Shown here piece by piece: positions 58,961 to 64,000 of a stretch of 64,000 nt of DNA. The DNA is taken from positions 124,001-188,000 of the forward strand of contig JAUIRK010000926.1 of NCBI GenBank assembly GCA_030549495.1, read 5' to 3'. Under the pieces are notes generated by a model, which was not told the origin of the DNA, did not search any database, and saw nothing but the letters and a program-made list of their open reading frames with translations. Made by a program: the position numbers and the translations under genes. How positions within the stretch are numbered: position 1 is the stretch's first letter; each line of letters opens with the position of its first letter. The stretch is from Nectonema munidae. Its lineage: Eukaryota > Nematomorpha > Nectonematoida > Nectonematidae.

Positions 58961-59139
58961 AAAAACATTTTCTTTTGTATGTTTTGGTACACATGAAATT
59001 GTATTATAAAAATTTACCAGTAATATATTCAGTATAAAATAATCTTTTAGATAATTGGTTGAAGTCCATAAAATTTCTAGAGCTTAATTAAACACCTCTA
59101 AGTTATTTAGGGGTTAAATTGTTTTATTAATAAAAGAGA

Positions 59140-59730
59140 AACCAAAACGCGCGAAAATCAAAACGCCCGAAAATAATAATTCGAGCGTTACAATTTTTTG
59201 AAGTTTATTCTATTTGGACAGTTTTCAAAACGATCGATTTGACACGAAATGATAGTGATCAATTTGACTTGAAAGATAAAAGTGATCATACAAAGATACA
59301 TTTTTTCTTTGTTTTAAAAAATAATTAAACTACCAATTTAAACCCAAAATCAGTTTGAAACAAGAAAAGATGTGAATAATTTAAACAGGAAAACAAGAAT
59401 ATAAATAATTTCTGATTTTGGTTCAAAATTTTAGGAATAGTTCGATTCGATAAGATTGATAAATTAGGAATCTTGTATCTGTTTTTTATGCATGTGAAAC
59501 AACAAAGTGTTAAATTTAACATATTCTTAGAAAAATATATAAGATAATAATTGAAAAAAACGTAGAAACAAGAAAAAATCTTAAATTTTTAAATATTTTT
59601 TGTAGATTCAAGTTTCAGACGTTCTTGTATCGGGTGTTTTGGTATCGGGAGTTTTGGTTTGGGGCGTTTTGGTTTTTTGGCGTTTTGGTTTCGGCCGTTT
59701 TGGTTTTCGGGCGTTTTGACTCGAATTTCT
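59140..59730. mobile_element. MITE bounded by inverted clusters of a 16-bp repeat
   Basis: The right end (59615-59725) has about seven tandem units of roughly CGTTTTGGTTTTCGGG. The left end (59140-59195) has about two units in the opposite orientation (CCAAAACGCGCGAAAAT, CAAAACGCCCGAAAAT) plus TTCGAGCG, mirrored at the right by CTCGAA. The core of about 420 bp is AT-rich and non-coding. The repeats also create a spurious minus-strand KTKTP-rich frame. Confidence 0.65.
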
Positions 59731-60355
59731 TTTAATGCCCTTTAAAAAGATGTAATTTTTCTTATACAATTTTATTTTCAATTTTGATTCTAACACCTAC
59801 CAAAGTTTTTTTAAGCAAGTTAAGAATGTCCTAAAAAATTTATCATTTTTTTTAATTTGCAGTATTAGTAATAATTTTAAAAATTATAAAAAAATTTTTG
59901 TTAAAAATACTATTTGTACTGAGAAACTAATTATTCAATATATATATATTTCATATTGCTATCATAAAATATTTACCATTTAAAGCCCTTTTCCCCAAAA
60001 AATTATTTCCGTGTATTCTTCGAAGAAGAAATACTCAAAAAACTTTATTAAAATAAAAATAAAGCAAATAGAAATTACATATACATATTATCGATAGGAG
60101 ACACAAATTATATAAGCACAAAAAGAGATAGTTTAGATTCTAAACCTTTTTATTCAAAATACAATTTTTTAAATTATATTTTAATAATTTAACTCTAAAG
60201 ATTATTAACTATTCATAAAACATTATTAAACTAAAAATTTAAAATAACATTTTTTTAAATTTCTTTTAATTTTATTTTTTTTATCATCTAAACCATCCAA
60301 ATCATTTAAACTGAAATTTGAATACTTAAACGGGAAATGTCATAAATAACTTTAA

Positions 60356-60513
60356 ATGACGTTATCAGTCGATAGTAACAAAGTTATAAAAAGAGGCTTT
60401 GCTCGTCAAGGTGCCCTACGGCAGAAAAATGTTCATGAAATTAAGGATCATCAGTTTATACCTAGATTTTTTAAACAACCAACATTTTGTAGTCACTGTA
60501 AAGATTTTATTTG
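60356..60513 (+). CDS. conventional protein kinase C, first coding exon (partial gene)
   Basis: Conventional PKC is a Ca2+/diacylglycerol-activated Ser/Thr kinase recruited to membranes. This exon encodes 52 codons plus 2 bases: a short N terminus, the pseudosubstrate with RQGALRQK (the Ala replaces the phosphorylated Ser), [20 protein letters not shown], and SHCKDFIW, the start of the C1A zinc finger (first His and Cys pair). The donor is ATTTG|GTAAGC (60514), phase 2, just before the conserved GFGKQGF of C1A, as expected. ATG at 60356 is the only in-frame Met. No later exon was recognised to 64000, so intron 1 exceeds 3.4 kb and the gene runs off the window. It is of alpha/beta/gamma (insect Pkc53E) type rather than novel or atypical. 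Confidence 0.88.
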
Positions 60514-60662
60514 GTAAGCATTATTAATCATTTTTTTTTGTAATTTATGTGTAGTTGTATACTTTTTTTATTATAAATTCTTACTTGATTTTTAGTTTTC
60601 TCTTTTTTTTAAAAATTTTTTACTTTATTTTTTTTGCCACGAGTGAAAATATTTATAGATCC

Positions 60663-60915
60663 AGGGCCGGCCTTAGGCCACTGCAACCTATGCGGCCGCA
60701 GTGGGCTCTGTGCTTCTCATTTTTCATTTTGATGATATATTGTATGATTTCGCTAAACGCAAGGTTCGAAAACTAAAGTTACTTTGATCGTCATTTTGTG
60801 TTAAAAAAGTAATAAAACAAATCCCTTTACTTTTTTTCAAAATCTTATTTCTCATTTTTATTCTTTTTTTCCTACCACACTGGGCCCCGCGCAATCCATT
60901 TTCCATAGGGCCCCG
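60663..60915. mobile_element. hAT-type GC-rich repeat fragment in PKC intron 1
   Basis: Starts CAGGGCCGGCCTTAGG. A G/C-rich right part (CTGGGCCCCGCGCAATCC, then AGGGCCCCGCG) lies at 60880-60915. Related in wording to the 6383 element, but without a clear right terminus or target duplication. Confidence 0.45.
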
Positions 60916-61434
60916 CGAACTATTCTTTAAATAAAAATAGTGCTTTGATATTGAACGACTTTTAGCTCTCTTTTCTAAGAAAATTTTTTTACCATAAATT
61001 ATATATATTTCAAATAATGTTCTTGAAAAAGCAAAATAAAAAATGTAATATAAATGAATATATTTTTATTTTTGGGATAATCTTTTTATATGACTAAAAT
61101 GTAAAGTTCTTTATTTTTCCACAAAAGCCGATTAAGCAGAGTGATAAGTAAAGTATTTATTGAGATGACATATTAGTTTGAAAAATCTAATAGTAATAAA
61201 TTTTATGTTATAAAAAGTTTGTTATATAATTGTATATATATATTTTTGCGCCCTATATGTGATATTTGCTATACTTTAAAATTGGTAAGAGGTTTACCCT
61301 TTTCATGAATTCAGCTATTTAATGCACAAATACTAGTTGTTAACCCAAAAATTATAATTTTTAATTTTACTAAATGTGATACATACATTTTTGACATTAT
61401 ATAAGATATTTTCAAAGTATCTCGTATAACCGAT

Positions 61435-61505
61435 CTGATTTTAAGCCTATTTGAACCATTTTATTAAATTAGGTCTCGCAGGTGCTCCGTGCAAGCCGTG
61501 ACGAT
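61435..61505. repeat. fragment of the 6383-7118 hAT family
   Basis: TTTAAGCCTATTTGAACC and the following TTATTAAATT-GG words parallel 6393-6436. Only one end is recognisable. Confidence 0.4.
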
Positions 61506-61509
61506 TTAC

Positions 61510-63031
61510 GATTTGGAACCGTTGCTCTATTCTAAGAGCTAACTATAGAAAATGACATTGTTGAAATTATTTCTCATTTAACAATTTGGAAACATTTTGC
61601 AAATAAAAAGTTGTTTTTCTAAAAAACTTGTGTACATTAAGCAGTATGTCTGTAAGTGCCTTTCTATTGGAAAATATAAATTCCATATTGTCTATCAAAC
61701 TTTTCATATATCACGTATAATCAATATTTTTACTCGTTTAGTGTTGGGGCACCACTATCCGTTATCTGATTGAGTCATGCAATTATTAGCTCATGCCTCA
61801 ACTGAATATAAGAAATCGTAATTGTCATTGACAATAAGCCCGAAATAGCAACTATAAAGTGTACTGTTAAATTGTGTAATAAAAACACTTTTACCATTTT
61901 ATAGATTTTCTAAGTATATCCTACATAACCAGTCAAGCTTTAGTCAAGGAAGAACAAAGAAAGTTGCATCGTGGTTTTTTAAAAATCAAGTTATTTTAAT
62001 GTAGTTTGAATTATAACCAGGGAAGTATATTTATTTTTCTAAAAAATTTTTTCTTTAGACCCCTTTGTGAAGTCAATTTATATTTGAGTTTGAAAGATGA
62101 GCGTGCTTTCTAATTCTATTTTTCTTTTATAAATTTGTTCGATGTAGTCCTTAAACCCGTTGTAAAGAAAAGTTTTTACACAAAAAATTTTCCATACTTT
62201 CCCCAATACTATCTTTTTCTGTTTTAGGCCTTGTTTTTAGAGGTGTAAATTTGTCGATTTCGTAAAAACTTTGTTTTACTGATGCTTTGATAAATTTATC
62301 AAGAATTCGTTTATTATTTTATAAATGATCTGCCATTTTGTTCTATCTATATTTTCTATCATTCATCACCTCATACATTTGATAATTTTTACATTGATAA
62401 CTTTTGTCAAATTGTCAGCACTTTAAAATTAGTTGATAAGTTATTAATTATTAGCTAGAATTGTTGAAACAAATATTTTGATTTTGAAACAAATATTATT
62501 AATTATAAATCTAATCCGGCGCCTAGCTTAAAGCTTTCCTTGAGCCAACAAAAGAGAGGGCATACCGATGGCCGGGGCAAAGCATAAACTAGATGCGTTG
62601 GGGCCTGTCCTCATCTCCCCCAAAAATACGTCTATAAATTATTGTTTGTTTTCTTTAATATTTTAATCAATTCATTGAAAACCAACTGATGTAATTCAAG
62701 TGCTTATTCCTGAATTGATGTCAAAAAGTTTCATTCAATTTAGATATATTAAAATTAATTTTTAAAATACTAGGAGGGCAAGTAGTTCAATACCACTTGT
62801 TAGTTAAGTTATCTAGTCTGTTATTTTATTAGTGACTTGTGGTTATAACAGAAAAGATCTATAAATAAAATTTGTAGACATCTCACTTTCAATGTTTTTA
62901 TGAGCGAAGCATGATTTCATGACACCAGCACTTATAGCTAGACCAAATTTATTCCAAGTGATATCTATTTTATTATAGAAAATAAAATAAAATGATTTAT
63001 TTTCTGAAACAAAAACATTGAAAATAAATGC
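61510..63031. other. PKC intron 1, no exon seen
   Basis: AT-rich intronic DNA. A GC-richer patch at about 62515-62640 looks like a transposon end. No C1A continuation or C1B/C2 coding was found. Confidence 0.35.
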
Positions 63032-63039
63032 CTATCAAG

Positions 63040-63308
63040 CAGAGTTGCGCAGTCCGGGTCGGTAGCCTTTGGAGTCTGGGATTTTAAAGGAATATGAGCC
63101 TGAGTCGGAGACGGATTCGTAACTATTCTGTGTCGGATTTTTTGAACTATTTAAAAATAATTTTTTCAAATTTAAAAAACAGAGTGACTTCTATATGCAA
63201 ATAAGTGTGGGATTTAAATACTGTGGGTTTAAATCGGAGTCGTATTTCGTTTATCGGAGTCAGATTTGGAACCGGATATATTCCTTCCGTTCCGACCGTG
63301 TAACCCTG
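63040..63308. mobile_element. hAT MITE with perfect 8-bp target duplication
   Basis: 269 bp. The left end CAGAGTTGCGCAGTCCGG and the right end read in reverse CAGGGTTACACGGTCGG are imperfect terminal inverted repeats. The target duplication ctatcaag is exact at 63032-63039 and 63309-63316. The interior has repeated TCGGAGTC / GGAGTC words. No coding capacity. Confidence 0.88.
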
Positions 63309-63439
63309 CTATCAAGGGTATTACCCGCGTTAATATTTACTCATATCACCCTACGTGTATGAAATACTAATCTTCAAGAAAATCTAACTTATCTTGATTG
63401 TACTATACATTGTCATCCTCAAAAATTTAAATGAGGGGG

Positions 63440-63466
63440 ATCGCCTCTTTGCTTCTCTTAATCCGT
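63440..63466. mobile_element. possible hAT terminus
   Basis: A word ending TTAATCCGTCCCTG (reversed CAGGGACGGATTAA), a common hAT end; the partner was not found. Confidence 0.3.
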
Positions 63467-63704
63467 CCCTGCATAACACTTTTCTTGATATCTGTATTCT
63501 TGATTTGATTATCTTCTTTCCATATATTTTTATTTTTCTTCATGTTTTCCCACTTGAAAAATATATAGATTTTAAAGAAAAATTAAAAATGCTTACCTTT
63601 TTATTAACAATAAATATAAATTAGTGAGATAGTGATATAACATTTTAGTAATAATTAGTAATCTATTTTTGGCATTTTATTTGATATTAGTGATATATTT
63701 GACA

Positions 63705-63900
63705 TTGCTTCTTACGAACTAGTTTTTTTATGCGTGGTTGAATACCAGAGAGTGCACAACGCAAATCGCTTTCATCATTAAGCTTGTTTCTATACTTATT
63801 CTTGATAGCAACAAGCATTGAAAAAGCAGCCTCACAAAGATACGTGAATCCGAACATTGGAATCCGAAGAGCCTGATTTGAGACTAAAGGGTAAAACAGA
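63705..63900 (-). pseudogene. hAT transposase C-terminal dimerisation fragment (ZBED5-like)
   Basis: The minus strand reads SNQALRIPMFGFTYLCEAAF and SMLVAIKNKYRNKLNDESDL, then RCALSGIQPRIKKLV, which is the C-terminal hAT dimerisation domain of ZBED5/SCAND3-type elements (TYLCExxFS...LxxIKxKYRNRL). It may be part of a larger element continuing past the window end. Confidence 0.75.
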
Positions 63901-64000
63901 AAGATATTTGACTCAGAATATGTTATTCAATACAGAAAATAGATTAGCAGATTGTATGATGAAGTGGTTTTTATGCATTTGTTTCATAAAATTCCTAATG

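Noticed and set aside
59608..59796. Minus-strand KTKTPDTKTP-rich frame
   Set aside because: Produced by the 16-bp tandem repeat of the MITE, not by a gene.
1..64000. CRISPR arrays, bacterial operons, rRNA genes
   Set aside because: No regularly spaced direct repeats, no ribosome-binding-site pattern and no rRNA-like sequence; the window is clearly eukaryotic.

Overview
This window is strongly AT-rich animal DNA, almost certainly from an arthropod. It holds a few intron-split nuclear genes in a dense bed of decayed transposable elements. The host proteins look arthropod-like, the Sar1 being closest in pattern and length (193 residues) to insect/crustacean Sar1. The repeat content (many hAT families, LINEs, a Ty3/gypsy element, TTAA-flanked MITEs) and a rhabdovirus-like L-protein fossil would fit a crustacean such as a copepod. 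The species cannot be fixed from sequence alone.

Layout. 1-4115: Ty3/gypsy LTR element on the minus strand, with near-identical LTRs but a broken gag-pol. 4116-10089: gene-poor DNA with a tRNA-derived SINE split by a hAT MITE, a 319-bp near-perfect foldback and a diverged tandem repeat. 10090-11742: intact intronless gene for a 550-aa coiled-coil protein resembling PIBF1. 13.1-15.3 kb: MITEs and a LINE 3' fragment. 17417-24350 (+): mitochondrial ribosomal protein uL1m (MRPL1) in four recognisable exons; its introns carry MITEs, a decayed transposase and a SINE. 25.4-28.9 kb: 5'-truncated LINE with a 16-bp target duplication, a hAT remnant and a LINE 3' end.

29220-44400 (-): the COPII GTPase gene Sar1 in six exons totalling 582 coding bases over 15 kb. 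Its introns hold two decayed hAT transposases, LINE pieces, a TTAA MITE and, in the 9.4-kb second intron, about 3.4 kb of a fossil mononegavirus polymerase (L) gene, which is the most unusual object in the window.

45.4-59.8 kb: mobile DNA only. It contains an RTE-like LINE 5' end split by a 1,482-bp hAT element with a perfect 8-bp target duplication, a G-poor LINE, a nearly full-length Jockey/CR1-like LINE, a GC-rich RNase H-bearing retroelement fragment, a MULE-like transposase remnant, and a MITE bounded by inverted clusters of a 16-bp repeat. 60356-60513 (+): first coding exon of a conventional protein kinase C (pseudosubstrate plus start of C1A), whose remaining exons must lie beyond the window. 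60.6-64 kb: further hAT pieces.

The host genes are unrelated housekeeping functions (mitochondrial translation, ER export, signalling, probable centrosome/cilium coiled coil) and form no operon-like unit. No CRISPR array, rRNA or convincing functional tRNA gene was seen.
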